DNA of 47,893 bases, from contig DASWLD010000073.1 of assembly GCA_036396275.1 (NCBI GenBank), forward strand, positions 1 to 47,893. Reading direction: 5' to 3'. The notes under the pieces were generated by a model. The model saw only the letters and a program-made list of their open reading frames with translations. It had not been told where the DNA came from and made no database searches. Of the stretch, positions 1 through 8,396 are shown piece by piece (the stretch's first letter is position 1; the number at the start of each line of letters is the position of its first letter). This DNA is from JACQFZ01 sp036396275 (GTDB lineage: Bacteria; Pseudomonadota; Gammaproteobacteria; Acidiferrobacterales; Sulfurifustaceae). Made by a program: the position numbers and the translations under genes.

Positions 1-311
1 ACCCGAAGGAATCGCCCGAGCGTTCCATCGGCGGCGGCGTTCCGAGCGGCGCGGATTACTACTATGTGAATGTTTCGCTGGCCGACAGTAAATCGCGGAC
101 GCCGATCGCCAACGCACGCGTTTCGGTCGACGTCCAGGAAGTCGGACTCTCCAGTCAATCGAAGAATCTCGAACCGCTGCCGGCGGGGCCGGGCAGCTAT
201 GGGAACTACGTGCGTGTGAAGAAGAACGCGGCCTATGTTATCACCGTGCAGGTGCGAACCGCGGACGCGCTCGGAGCAACGAAAGCAAGATTCGACTACC
301 GGCTACGCTGA
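1..311 (+). CDS. C-terminal part of a conserved periplasmic-type protein (5' truncated by window edge)
   Basis: An open frame enters from the window edge (frame starting at base 3) and stops at 309-311, giving 102 residues of a C-terminus. The visible part reads as a beta-rich domain: an ADYYYVNVSL strand, PIANARV, then PGSYGNYVRVKKNAAYVITVQVR and a final FDYRL strand. The pattern of a ligand-binding, immunoglobulin-like periplasmic domain (P19/FixH/YtkA-like) is suggested but not proven. An in-frame GTG at 66 is only an internal valine, because the frame stays open upstream. It converges on the minus-strand cytochrome genes, so it belongs to a different transcript. The function is not recognised. 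Confidence 0.6.
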   Translation, partial: PKESPERSIGGGVPSGADYYYVNVSLADSKSRTPIANARVSVDVQEVGLSSQSKNLEPLPAGPGSYGNYVRVKKNAAYVITVQVRTADALGATKARFDYRLR

Positions 312-345
312 CGATACCGCGCCGTTTCGCAAGTTTCCGAAGTAG

Positions 346-362
346 GCAGCGCTCAACGCTGC
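346..362. terminator. Short hairpin between convergent genes
   Basis: GCAGCG (346-351) and CGCTGC (357-362) form a 6-bp perfect stem with a 5-nt loop, in the 117-bp gap between the converging gene at 1-311 and the cytochrome gene ending at 429. There is no clear T run, so termination in either direction is only a guess. Confidence 0.3.
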
Positions 363-428
363 GCGACTCAGCGCGGCGCTGTGTATCGAACAGCGAAAGC
401 ATTTCCCCGATCTGGAATATCGCGCGCC

Positions 429-1214
429 TCAGCCGACGATCGTCGCATCGTGCTCCCCGCGCTCGGCGACGGGGTGGGGCGTCTTGGCAAACCACATCTG
501 GTACATCGACACGACCCACATGACGGCGAAGCACAGGGCCATCAGCGCGCCCGCCGTCATGGTGACGTAAGCGAAGGGATGAAACACCTTGACGATGTAC
601 CAAGAACTTACGTCCGTCGCCAGGAATAGATACGGCGCGGCAACAAGCGTGCACTTGAGCCACACCGGCCGGAAGTAGGCGTGGCTGAAGACCATGCCCA
701 CCACGAAGAAGATGAACGTGATGCCGAACAGGTGGATGTGGGAAACACGCACGAGCGTAAAGATGTCGGTACCCGTGTCCTGCTCCGCCGTCTTCTTCAC
801 GTTGTCCCACTCGCCGAGATTGACCAGATGCGGATTGCTACCGTCGTGACAACTGAGGCAGCGCTTGTCGACGACCGGTTTGATCTGTGCATCGTAACTC
901 GCGCGGTTGGCGCCGCCCTGGACCCAGGTGATGACGGCGCTGGTTTCATCCGCCGGCAGCATGGTGGACATCGGTCCGCGCAGCGCCGATTCCAGGCGCG
1001 AGCCCTTGCCGCTGCCGGTATAAGCGATGATGAGATCGTTGTAAGTCAAATTCATCGCGTTCCCGTCCCGACCCGCGTAGGTGTGGAACAGATAGATGAG
1101 CGCGAACAGATAGGCGAGGCCGAGCACCAGCAATGCCGACGTGTACAGCACGCGCAGACTGTAGGGAAGTTCCGAATAGTGGAGATAATGCCGGTGCAGT
1201 CTAACGTCGCTCAT
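429..1214 (-). CDS. Membrane-anchored monoheme c-type cytochrome
   Basis: The protein has 261 residues. A transmembrane segment lies at about 22-44. A soluble stretch with one heme c motif (CLSCH, about residue 118) follows, and then three more hydrophobic helices at roughly 150-170, 183-200 and 213-240. The His residues in VSHIHLFG and FSHAYF, at the start and end of the second helix, could be axial ligands to a heme. The start is ATG with GGAAGC upstream. It is the last gene of the minus-strand cytochrome run (6280 to 429), 64 bp after the tetraheme gene, so it is probably co-transcribed. A role as a membrane electron entry or exit point for the soluble cytochromes is inferred. The family has no function I can name. 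Confidence 0.8.
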   Translation of the reverse strand: MSDVRLHRHYLHYSELPYSLRVLYTSALLVLGLAYLFALIYLFHTYAGRDGNAMNLTYNDLIIAYTGSGKGSRLESALRGPMSTMLPADETSAVITWVQGGANRASYDAQIKPVVDKRCLSCHDGSNPHLVNLGEWDNVKKTAEQDTGTDIFTLVRVSHIHLFGITFIFFVVGMVFSHAYFRPVWLKCTLVAAPYLFLATDVSSWYIVKVFHPFAYVTMTAGALMALCFAVMWVVSMYQMWFAKTPHPVAERGEHDATIVG

Positions 1215-1278
1215 GTTGGCTTCCGTTGTAAGTGCGGCTCAGTAATTCTTGGCGTGCGCCTTGGAGTTTTGTTTCTTC

Positions 1279-2511
1279 TCACTTCGAAGGCAGCGGCACG
1301 TACAGAACCGCACGCGCTCTTTGCCGCGCGTAGTGCGCCGCGAGTCCGGTGATGTCTTCTTCGCTTAGCACGGCGGACATCGCGGCCATCTGCGGGCTTT
1401 TGCGCTCGCCGTTCTTGTACGCGAGCAGCACGCGTTCCAGATAGTCGACACGCTGCGCCGCCAGCGCCGGGATGCGCACGTCCGTACTGTTGCCGTTGAG
1501 GCCATGGCAGCGGTCACATCGTTGGGCCAGTTCCACTGTGGTCAGCGGCTTCGTCACCTTCGGCGCTTGCGGCGGGAGATTTGCGTAGTATGCAGACATG
1601 TTCTTGATCGTTTTGTCGTCGAGCCCAGCCACCAGGGCTTTCATGCTCGAATCCGTGCGCGATCCCTCCTTGTAGCCTTGCAGCGTGGCGACAAAGTACT
1701 GCGCGTCCTGACCCGCAAGGCTCGGCGTGGCCGGATCGGCACTGACGCCGTTCTCGCCGTGACATCCCGCGCAGGACGTTGCCGCCTCCGCTTTCCCCGC
1801 CGCTCGGTCGCCCGGCGCGGGCGTTTTCGCGCGCAACGGTTTCTGCAGCGCGTAAAAGAGCGCCAGGTTCTTCATTTCGGACTCGCTCAGGCCGGAGACG
1901 AGCGCCGCCATGACTTCGCTCTTGCGCTGACCCAACTTGTAGCTGTTCATTGCCGCTAGAAAATATTTCGGGTCCAGCCCAACGAGATTCGGCATCCCGG
2001 CGGTTTCGGTAACGCCGGTATCGCCGTGACAGCCGGCGCAACCGGCCGCGGCGGCTTTGCCGGCGCTGAGCGGATCGGTTTTGGCGGCCGCCGGTTTGCG
2101 TGCGCGCGAAGCGCTTGGCGGCGGCGGGTCGAGATTCGCGTAATAGGCGGCCGCTTTGACCAGCGCATCGTCGCTCATGAATTTTACCGCGGAGGTCATG
2201 GCGGCATCGCTGCGCGCCCCTGCCTGGTAGGCTTTCAGTTCGATATAAAGGTACGGCGCGCGCTGTCCGGCAAGATGCGGCACACCTTTCTTCGTCGCGA
2301 TGCCGTTGATGCCGTGGCAGGACGAACACGATTTTTCCGCGACGCGCTTGCCTTCGCCGATGTCCGGGGGAAGAGCATACGCGGGTCGCAAGTCGTCATC
2401 CGTCGTTGCCGATCCGGCGTTGTCGGATGGGACGACCATTGCCGTCACGCCGCCGCAGACCGCGGCGCCCAGCACGAGTAGTCGGAGAAACTTCAGCTTG
2501 TCGTGTCTCAT
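1279..2511 (-). CDS. Secreted tetraheme cytochrome c (four c4/c553-like domains)
   Basis: The 410-residue protein has an N-terminal hydrophobic signal or anchor (residues 8-27). Four repeated class I cytochrome c domains follow, each with a CXXCH motif: CSSCH, CAGCH, CAGCH and CDRCH. Each repeat carries the same block of 'G-N-G..., P-L-A-G-Q..., Y(L/F)..., L-Y-K-x-G-x-R, M' typical of cytochrome c4/c553 modules, where the distal Met is the sixth ligand. It should move electrons in the periplasm. The start is ATG with GGAAAG 4 nt upstream. It is a paralogue of the lipoprotein at 3002-4123 and sits between a monoheme cytochrome and the membrane cytochrome of the same strand. Four-domain versions of the usual one- or two-domain c4 family suggest internal duplication. 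Confidence 0.88.
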   Translation of the reverse strand: MRHDKLKFLRLLVLGAAVCGGVTAMVVPSDNAGSATTDDDLRPAYALPPDIGEGKRVAEKSCSSCHGINGIATKKGVPHLAGQRAPYLYIELKAYQAGARSDAAMTSAVKFMSDDALVKAAAYYANLDPPPPSASRARKPAAAKTDPLSAGKAAAAGCAGCHGDTGVTETAGMPNLVGLDPKYFLAAMNSYKLGQRKSEVMAALVSGLSESEMKNLALFYALQKPLRAKTPAPGDRAAGKAEAATSCAGCHGENGVSADPATPSLAGQDAQYFVATLQGYKEGSRTDSSMKALVAGLDDKTIKNMSAYYANLPPQAPKVTKPLTTVELAQRCDRCHGLNGNSTDVRIPALAAQRVDYLERVLLAYKNGERKSPQMAAMSAVLSEEDITGLAAHYARQRARAVLYVPLPSK

Positions 2512-2599
2512 CGTCTTTCCAACGAACCGCGAAAACGGAGCCGTGTCTGCGTCAACGGACCAAACCGTCCGGGCCTGGCGCGCGGTCTCCTCGACTGCT

Positions 2600-2914
2600 C
2601 TATTTCGCCAGCGACAGAATCCACTCGATCATCATTTCCAATTCGCCGTCGGCGGTCTTTTTGAGAACGCCGGCGTGTTCCTTCTTGGTCTTCATCGTCG
2701 CGGCCACTTGCGCCGGTGTCTTGCCTTTGAACGTAACGGCGATGTCTTTATACGCCGGACCGACTTTCTTTTTGTCGACTGCGTGGCAGGTGAGGCAGCC
2801 GTGCCCCTTCAATTCCTTTTTTGCCCATGCCTCGTCGACAGCCGCCGATGCGACGGTTTGGTAGAAGGCGACGGCAACGCCCGCCGCCGCCGCGATGATG
2901 AGTGGGTGTTTCAT
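2600..2914 (-). CDS. Small monoheme class I cytochrome c
   Basis: The protein has 104 residues with a signal peptide ending near ASA (22-24). The mature part of about 80 residues has one CLTCH motif near the N-terminus, then VGPAYKDIA, and ends MIEWILSLAK. This is the layout of c551/c552-type electron carriers. The expected distal Met may be one of the two Met residues in GELEMMIEWIL. The ATG is preceded by AAAGGAAC. It is related in sequence to the divergent cytochrome at 6533-6880 (shared G-C-L-x-C-H, GP.Y..., WIL ends). It probably shuttles electrons between the tetraheme proteins encoded on either side. A specific partner is not evident from sequence. Confidence 0.88.
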   Translation of the reverse strand: MKHPLIIAAAAGVAVAFYQTVASAAVDEAWAKKELKGHGCLTCHAVDKKKVGPAYKDIAVTFKGKTPAQVAATMKTKKEHAGVLKKTADGELEMMIEWILSLAK

Positions 2915-3001
2915 GATGTCGGTTCCTTTCAGGTTGAACAGGGTGATCGAATGCGAGTGCGCCTCTTTCGCGAGCGTTAACGAAGGTCTCCGATCGCGCG
3001 C

Positions 3002-4123
3002 CTATTTGGTCGGTTGACCTGCATAGTACGACGATAGGCTGTCGATGATGGCGTTGCTGTAAACGTAGCTCATGCTGTGCATTGTCGAACTCCCGCGCCG
3101 GCCGTCGCGATACGCGCGCATTGCTCTAACGAGATACTCCCGATCCTGCCCACGCAGTTTCGGTGCCGTCAGGGCCGGTCCGTCGTCGACGTCGTGGCAA
3201 CGGTTGCATTTTTCGGCCAGATCTTTGGTTGCGGCCGGTATGGTGCCGGCGGCCCGGGGCTTCTGCACCGTATAGAAAGCCGCGATGTTCTCCATATCCT
3301 TGTCGCTCAGTCCGGCGACGAAACGTTGCATGCCCCAGTGGTGACGCGTGGTCCGGTAGGAGCGGATCGCCTTCATTAGATACCGCGGATCCTGTCCGGC
3401 GAGGCTGGGCGTCGAGACGTCGGTGCTCACGCCGTGAGCCCCGTGGCAACCGCCGCACACGGCGCTCAGCGGTTCGCCCGCCGCCGCATCGCCGAACGCG
3501 GGCGCGGGGCGCTCCGCGGGTGTCTGCGACGCGAAGTAGAGCGCCAACTTTTCGAGGTCTGATTTACTGGCGCTTCGCAACATCGATACCATCGATGCGG
3601 TCTCGCGTTCGCCCCGATGGTATTCCTGGATCGCCACGACGAGGTAGTGAGGTTGTTGGCCGGCGAGACTGGGCGTGCCGGGCGTCTTGCTGTTGCCGTC
3701 GTCGCCGTGGCATTGGGCGCACGCTTGCGCCAGTTTCTTACCTTCTTCGAGCGGAGAAGTCTGCTGCGGCTCCGCGGCGGCGCGATTTTCGATCGGCGGT
3801 TGGGCGGCGTAGTAGGCGACCACGTTGCGCGCGTCCGCCTCGCTCATGGTTCGAATCAGTTCTTCGAGCGCGGCGTGGCTACGGGTACCGTCCTTGTACT
3901 CCTTCAGCGATGCCAGCAGGTAACGTTGGCGTTGCGCCGCGAGGTTTGGAATCCCCGGCGCGATGCCCTTGCCGTCCAGCCCGTGGCAAGCTCTGCAATT
4001 CTTCTCGGCGACGGATCTCCCCGCGGCGACATCGCCCGCAGCCGGTGCCGGCGGCGTCTCCGGTTTTTGCGAGCAGCCGGCCAGCGCCGCCGACAGAACC
4101 AAGCCGAATAAGATCTTCTTCAT
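3002..4123 (-). CDS. Tetraheme cytochrome c lipoprotein
   Basis: The protein has 373 residues. The N-terminus is a lipoprotein signal with lipobox LAGC, the lipidated Cys being residue 17. The following residue is Ser, which suggests outer-membrane sorting. Four class I cytochrome c modules carry CRACH, CAQCH, CGGCH and CNRCH. As in its paralogue at 1279-2511, the repeats share 'P-x-L-A-G-Q...Y-L...Y' blocks. The fourth module (CNRCHDVDDGPALTAPKLRGQ) is shorter and more diverged. Lipid anchoring would hold this electron carrier at the membrane face, unlike the soluble paralogue. It lies 180 bp downstream of the nonaheme gene and 87 bp upstream of the monoheme gene, probably in one transcript. 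Confidence 0.88.
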   Translation of the reverse strand: MKKILFGLVLSAALAGCSQKPETPPAPAAGDVAAGRSVAEKNCRACHGLDGKGIAPGIPNLAAQRQRYLLASLKEYKDGTRSHAALEELIRTMSEADARNVVAYYAAQPPIENRAAAEPQQTSPLEEGKKLAQACAQCHGDDGNSKTPGTPSLAGQQPHYLVVAIQEYHRGERETASMVSMLRSASKSDLEKLALYFASQTPAERPAPAFGDAAAGEPLSAVCGGCHGAHGVSTDVSTPSLAGQDPRYLMKAIRSYRTTRHHWGMQRFVAGLSDKDMENIAAFYTVQKPRAAGTIPAATKDLAEKCNRCHDVDDGPALTAPKLRGQDREYLVRAMRAYRDGRRGSSTMHSMSYVYSNAIIDSLSSYYAGQPTK

Positions 4124-4303
4124 GTGCGCCCTCGCTAATCAGTGGGAAGCCCGTCGCCGGGCACTCCCGCGTGACAGGCCGCATCGGCCGTTGCCGTTGC
4201 GGCAATCAATTCCCCGCACGCTACTCCGACTGCCTTGTCGATACCGAATATGTTACTCCGCTGCGATTCCTTCCGGTAATCCACCGCTGCGCTCGCAACG
4301 CGC

Positions 4304-6280
4304 TTATGCGGTAAACCCGATGATCACCAAGATCAGAAGTATCAGGCCGATTCCGATCAGCGTCAGCCCCAGGATCTTCGAACCGAGCGTGAACTGTCGC
4401 GACGGCGCATCCACCAAGTATTTCTCCAGCTGACCCGTCTCGACCAAGCGCTGGTACTGCGCCGGATGGTCGCGCTTGAACAATTCCAGCGGCATCGAGC
4501 CGGTGAATATCACGATATCCGGCGGCGGCAGTTTGTCCGGGCGGAACTGGTTGTTGAAGAAGTGGACGGTGAATAGAAACACCGTCGCCAGAAACGCCTC
4601 CTCGCCGTGGATTATCTTCGCGACGTTGAACGCCCACCCCGGGAACATCGACGCCGAGATATGCGGGAACGCCAGGAGCAAGCCGCTCAAGCCGATGATG
4701 GCCATGCCCCAGAACACCGCCCAGTAGTCGAATTTCATCCAGTAGGTCCAGCGATCGAACTGCGGCCGCTCGCCCCTGCCGACGAACCACTTGAACATTC
4801 CCCAGGCGTCGACGAAGTCCTTCCAGTTCGGTATGAGCGAGTCGGGGCCGAACCATTGGAACGTCTTGCGTTTGCGCCAGATGTTGATGACGACCAGTAT
4901 CAAGTGCAGGAAGAAAATACTGAGCATGACGGTCGCGCTGACACGGTGAATGATCCCCACGACCTGCGGTCCGCCGAGCGCTCTCATAACGACCGGCGCC
5001 CACGCGGTTTGCGAGTAGAACACCGCCATGCCGGTCAAGATCAGCACCATGATGCTAAGGGCGAACAGCAAGTGGCCGATGCGCCAGATCAGGCGGAATC
5101 GCCGGACCTGTTTGCCCGGTGCCAGCTTGAGGTCGCTCGTTCGCACGTGCGGCCGGCCTTTGCGGGCCTTGCGATCCTTGTATTCGCGATAGGCCCAGAG
5201 CACCGAATGCGTCCAGAAATAAGCGAACACAAAAATCAGAAGGCCATACATGAATTTCGAAGCGATCCACATTTGTGGATAGCGCGCGAAATCGTGCGTG
5301 TTTGCATGCGCGCCGAACGTAATGAAACCGGCGGTGGCTAGCGGCAGTTTCTCACCGTTGTGACACTGCCGGCACGTTTCCAAACGGTTGCTCGGGTGGA
5401 CCTTCGACGCTGAATCATCGACCCGCGCGATCTCGTGGCTGCCGTGGCAGTCGAAGCACTTGGCCGTATACGCGTAGCCGAGTTTGGTGACTTGGCCGTG
5501 ATACGTGTCGCCATAAGTCGTTAGGTTGTCCTGGTGGCAGTAGCCGCAATTCTCGATCAGGGCGAGTTTGGTCGAAGTCTGCATGGGGCTCGCGATGTTG
5601 TGCGAGGTATGGCAGTCGGTGCAGGTCGCGGCCTTAACGTTGTTCTTCTCCAACACCTCCTTTCCGTGCACCGAGGTGGCGTAGGCGGCCAGCTGCTCTT
5701 CGTGGCAGTTGCCGCAGACCTTCGGTATGGTCAGATGCCATTGCGTGCGTTTGGAGGTGCCTTCCGGCGGTACGTTGAAATAGTGCGCCGCGTGGCAGTC
5801 GTTGCACGTCGCATTCGGGCGGCTGGGATCATCGGCGTTCGGGCGCGCATGAAACGAATTGCGGTAAGCTTCGACGTTCTGCGCGACGATGCCGAGCCGC
5901 GCTTTTTCTTTCGTGAGATTTTCCTCTTGGGCCTTCTCCCATTGCTTTAGGTGACAGGTTTCGCAGTTTGGCTTCGGATCGCCGCTTTTCTTGTGCGGCC
6001 CGAACTTGCTCAAGATGTTCGTGTGGCACGTGGTACAGGCGAGATCGCCGTGTACGCTGTGCGCGAGTCGGTCCGGATCGATGACCGGCAACACACGCGT
6101 CTTGCCGCTGGCATCCTGGGTTTCGAGCTGCGCATCGCTATCGCCGTGACAGCCGAGACAGGCGACGTTCTTTGATTTCTCGGAAGGTATGGCCGACCTG
6201 GCATCCACCGGCCGCAGGGTTGTCACGGCAAAACCAAGTACCAAAGCCACGAACCACGCCATCGGTGCTGTCACGCGCAT
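4304..6280 (-). CDS. Nonaheme cytochrome c fused to a cytochrome b561/FDH-gamma-like membrane domain
   Basis: The protein has 658 residues from the ATG at 6280. That start has GGAGAG 7 nt upstream; an in-frame TTG at 6295 is upstream of the ribosome site and is rejected. A signal peptide (1-28) leads to a soluble half with nine CXXCH motifs: CLGCH, CTTCH, CETCH, CNDCH, CGNCH, CTDCH, CGYCH, CFDCH and CRQCH. The second half, from about residue 330, has five or six membrane helices with conserved-looking His (FWTHSV, RIGHLLF, IIHRVSA, FFLHLI, IIHGEEA, FTVHFF), as in the diheme b subunits of formate dehydrogenase or b561 families. It probably exchanges electrons between the quinone pool and periplasmic cytochromes. 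The direction and terminal partner are unknown. It is the first gene of the minus-strand run. Confidence 0.85.
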   Translation of the reverse strand: MRVTAPMAWFVALVLGFAVTTLRPVDARSAIPSEKSKNVACLGCHGDSDAQLETQDASGKTRVLPVIDPDRLAHSVHGDLACTTCHTNILSKFGPHKKSGDPKPNCETCHLKQWEKAQEENLTKEKARLGIVAQNVEAYRNSFHARPNADDPSRPNATCNDCHAAHYFNVPPEGTSKRTQWHLTIPKVCGNCHEEQLAAYATSVHGKEVLEKNNVKAATCTDCHTSHNIASPMQTSTKLALIENCGYCHQDNLTTYGDTYHGQVTKLGYAYTAKCFDCHGSHEIARVDDSASKVHPSNRLETCRQCHNGEKLPLATAGFITFGAHANTHDFARYPQMWIASKFMYGLLIFVFAYFWTHSVLWAYREYKDRKARKGRPHVRTSDLKLAPGKQVRRFRLIWRIGHLLFALSIMVLILTGMAVFYSQTAWAPVVMRALGGPQVVGIIHRVSATVMLSIFFLHLILVVINIWRKRKTFQWFGPDSLIPNWKDFVDAWGMFKWFVGRGERPQFDRWTYWMKFDYWAVFWGMAIIGLSGLLLAFPHISASMFPGWAFNVAKIIHGEEAFLATVFLFTVHFFNNQFRPDKLPPPDIVIFTGSMPLELFKRDHPAQYQRLVETGQLEKYLVDAPSRQFTLGSKILGLTLIGIGLILLILVIIGFTA

Positions 6281-6447
6281 GCAGTCACTCTCCAATCGAT
6301 GTGCCGACCGGCGTTATTGGTTCCTTTGGTCGGGCGCAAGTATCGTATTCTGCTCTCGGTTCGGCCCTTCCGGTCGCGGGCACCAAGGGGAAGGTTTCAC
6401 GTATCCCTCGGGATGCGTATGAAAGCACGCGACACCTATCGTCAAGC

Positions 6448-6489
6448 TTGATCCAGATCAATAAGCGGCCCCCGACCGGCTGCTATAAA
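6448..6489 (+). promoter_or_regulatory. FNR/Anr-type class II promoter
   Basis: TTGATCCAGATCAA at 6448-6461 is a perfect match to the FNR-family consensus TTGAT-N4-ATCAA. TATAAA at 6484-6489 fits a -10 box. If transcription starts near 6496, the box is centred at -41.5, exactly the class II activator position. The start codon of the cytochrome gene follows at 6533. The site may also influence the divergent nonaheme gene, whose start is at 6280. Oxygen-responsive activation is inferred from the established FNR/Anr consensus. Confidence 0.8.
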
Positions 6490-6532
6490 ACGGCCCTGAA
6501 GTCTACCGGTTCGGCACCAATTGGAGAACACT

Positions 6533-6880
6533 ATGAACCCGCGCGTTGTCTCTGGTTGTGTATCCGCGTTCGCCGCTTTGCTGCTTGTTTCGCTCCCGAC
6601 GCTTGCCGCCGACGTCGATGCCCAAGCCGCGCAGGCGCTGGCAAAGAAGAGCGGCTGCCTGGCGTGTCATTCGGTCAACAAAACCAAGACCGGGCCCTCG
6701 TATCAGAAGGTGGCGGCCAAGTATAAGGGCAAAGCCGACGGCGAGCGGACGCTGATCGAATTTATCACCACCGGCCCAAAGATGAAGCTCAGCGACGGCA
6801 GCGTGGAAGAACACGCGATCATCAAGTCGAAGGACGCGAAGGCGTTAAAGAATTTGGTCGATTGGATTTTGGTGCAGTAA
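6533..6880 (+). CDS. Small monoheme class I cytochrome c
   Basis: The protein has 115 residues from the ATG at 6533, which has GGAGA 5 nt upstream. The in-frame TTG at 6521 lies upstream of that site and is rejected. A signal peptide ends at about LAADV (26). One heme motif CLACH follows in GCLACHSVNKTKTGPSYQ, and GPKMKLSDGS may supply the distal Met. The end, LVDWILVQ, resembles the cytochrome at 2600-2914. It is first in a rightward pair with the ethylbenzene-dehydrogenase-like gene 60 bp downstream and is directly behind the FNR-type promoter. It probably carries electrons for that partner or for the divergent cluster. Confidence 0.88.
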   Translation: MNPRVVSGCVSAFAALLLVSLPTLAADVDAQAAQALAKKSGCLACHSVNKTKTGPSYQKVAAKYKGKADGERTLIEFITTGPKMKLSDGSVEEHAIIKSKDAKALKNLVDWILVQ

Positions 6881-6940
6881 CCGGATCCTCACGTGGACCG
6901 GCAACGGAACATCGAAGCTATGAATCAGGAGGGCTAACCA

Positions 6941-8227
6941 ATGAAATGGAAATGCATGGCGTTGTCGGCGGTCTTGGTCGCCGGGACCGCGGTCGCGGCC
7001 GATCCGGCCAGCATCGATTGGTCTAAGGTCCCGACCACGACCGTACCGCTGTTTTACCCCGGACAGTCCTCGTATGAATGGGTGCGCGGCAGCGCCCACA
7101 AGGGCGCGAAGGTCGTCAACAAGGACGGCGCCTGCATCGACTGCCACGACGATGACGACGACGTGCGCAAATTGGGCGACAAGATCGTGAAGGGCGGTCC
7201 GCTCGAACCGACGCCGGTCAAGGGCAAGAACGGCTCGGTCGATCTCAAGGTCCAGGTGGCCTACGACGCCAAAAATGCCTACTTCCGTTACCAGTGGAAG
7301 ACCCACGGCAAAGCCGGCATCGAGTATCCCTATTATCGCTTCGACGGCAAGGAGTGGAAGGTCTACGGCGGACCGCGTCTCGACAAGGCGGTCCGGGAAG
7401 GCAAGCAGCCGCCCATCTACGAGGATCGCCTGTCCATGATGCTGGATGACGGCAAGGTGCCGGGCTTCGCGCAACAAGGTTGCTGGCTGACCTGCCACGA
7501 CGGCGAGCGCGATATAAAACCCGCCTCGAAAGAGGAGGTGGCGGCCAACGCGGCGATGAAGGCGTACAAAAAGACAGACGTGCGCAAGTATCTGCCGGAT
7601 TCGCGCACCAATCCCTCGGACTGGAAGACCGGCAAGTCAGTCGAGGAGATCGCCAAGATCAAGGCCGGCGGCGGCTTCGTCGACCTGATCCAGTGGCGCG
7701 CCCACCGCAGCAATCCGGTGGGCATGGCCGACGACGGCTACGTTCTTGAGTGGCGCAACTTCGATTCGGGCAAGAAGATGTTCGACTCCAATCTGGACAA
7801 GGAAACCAAGCAGCCCAAGTTCATGTTCGACGCCAAGAAGTTCGGCGCCAAGGCCGTGACCGCGGATCAGGTCGGCAAGAAGAACCACTTCCTGACCAAG
7901 GGCGTCAACGCCGTTCCCTTCGACCCGAAGGCCGGGTGGAAAGCAGGCGATATGGTGCCGCGCTACGTCACGACCAGCGAGGTCAGCGGCTCCGCGGGCG
8001 ACAACAAGGCCAGCGGCAACTGGAAGAACGGCGTATGGACCGTCGTGATAATCCGTCCGCTCGGCCTGACGAACAACGACGACAAGGCGCTAAAGGCCGG
8101 CGGCGTTTACAGCGTCGGCTTCGCGGTGCACGACGACAACATCACCACGCGCGGACATTTCGTATCGTATGTCCGTACGCTCGGCTTTGGCGTTAAGGCT
8201 GACATCCAGGCGACTAAGTTACCCTGA
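6941..8227 (+). CDS. Ethylbenzene-dehydrogenase-related periplasmic heme protein with CXXCH and CX3CH motifs
   Basis: The 428-residue protein has a signal peptide cleaved near AVAAD (20). A first heme c motif is C65-I-D-C68-H69, followed by four Asp. A second Cys/His motif is C181-W-L-T-C185-H186, which is CX3CH rather than CXXCH. The rest resembles the EB_dh heme-binding beta-sandwich found in the gamma subunits of ethylbenzene and DMS dehydrogenases, but with extra N-terminal Cys/His sites. There is no molybdopterin catalytic subunit nearby, so this is not such a dehydrogenase; a periplasmic electron-transfer or sensor role is likelier. The ribosome site GGAGGG precedes the ATG. It shares the FNR-controlled transcript with the cytochrome at 6533. 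Confidence 0.82.
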   Translation: MKWKCMALSAVLVAGTAVAADPASIDWSKVPTTTVPLFYPGQSSYEWVRGSAHKGAKVVNKDGACIDCHDDDDDVRKLGDKIVKGGPLEPTPVKGKNGSVDLKVQVAYDAKNAYFRYQWKTHGKAGIEYPYYRFDGKEWKVYGGPRLDKAVREGKQPPIYEDRLSMMLDDGKVPGFAQQGCWLTCHDGERDIKPASKEEVAANAAMKAYKKTDVRKYLPDSRTNPSDWKTGKSVEEIAKIKAGGGFVDLIQWRAHRSNPVGMADDGYVLEWRNFDSGKKMFDSNLDKETKQPKFMFDAKKFGAKAVTADQVGKKNHFLTKGVNAVPFDPKAGWKAGDMVPRYVTTSEVSGSAGDNKASGNWKNGVWTVVIIRPLGLTNNDDKALKAGGVYSVGFAVHDDNITTRGHFVSYVRTLGFGVKADIQATKLP

Positions 8228-8269
8228 CGCGCGCGCCCAGTGCGGCGCCGCTGTTAGTCTCAGCCGTAA

Positions 8270-8296
8270 CCCGCGACCGCATTTGGCGGTCGCGGG
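8270..8296 (+). terminator. Strong GC hairpin after the heme-protein gene
   Basis: An 11-bp perfect stem (8270-8280 with 8286-8296) closes a 5-nt ATTTG loop, 43 bp after the stop at 8227. There is no T run, so it may act as a Rho-dependent end or RNA-stabilising hairpin rather than a classic intrinsic terminator. Confidence 0.5.
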
Positions 8297-8396
8297 GTTC
8301 GAACGGCTTCCTCTCCACAGAACCGTGCCGATATCCAGGTGTCGGTCGTTTCCCGGCGCGTTTAATGCCGCACGTCGTCAGAGTATTCCGTAGCGC

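Noticed and set aside
3163..4314. A 383-codon open frame on the plus strand over the tetraheme lipoprotein gene
   Set aside because: Arg/Pro-rich shadow translation of a well-supported cytochrome gene.
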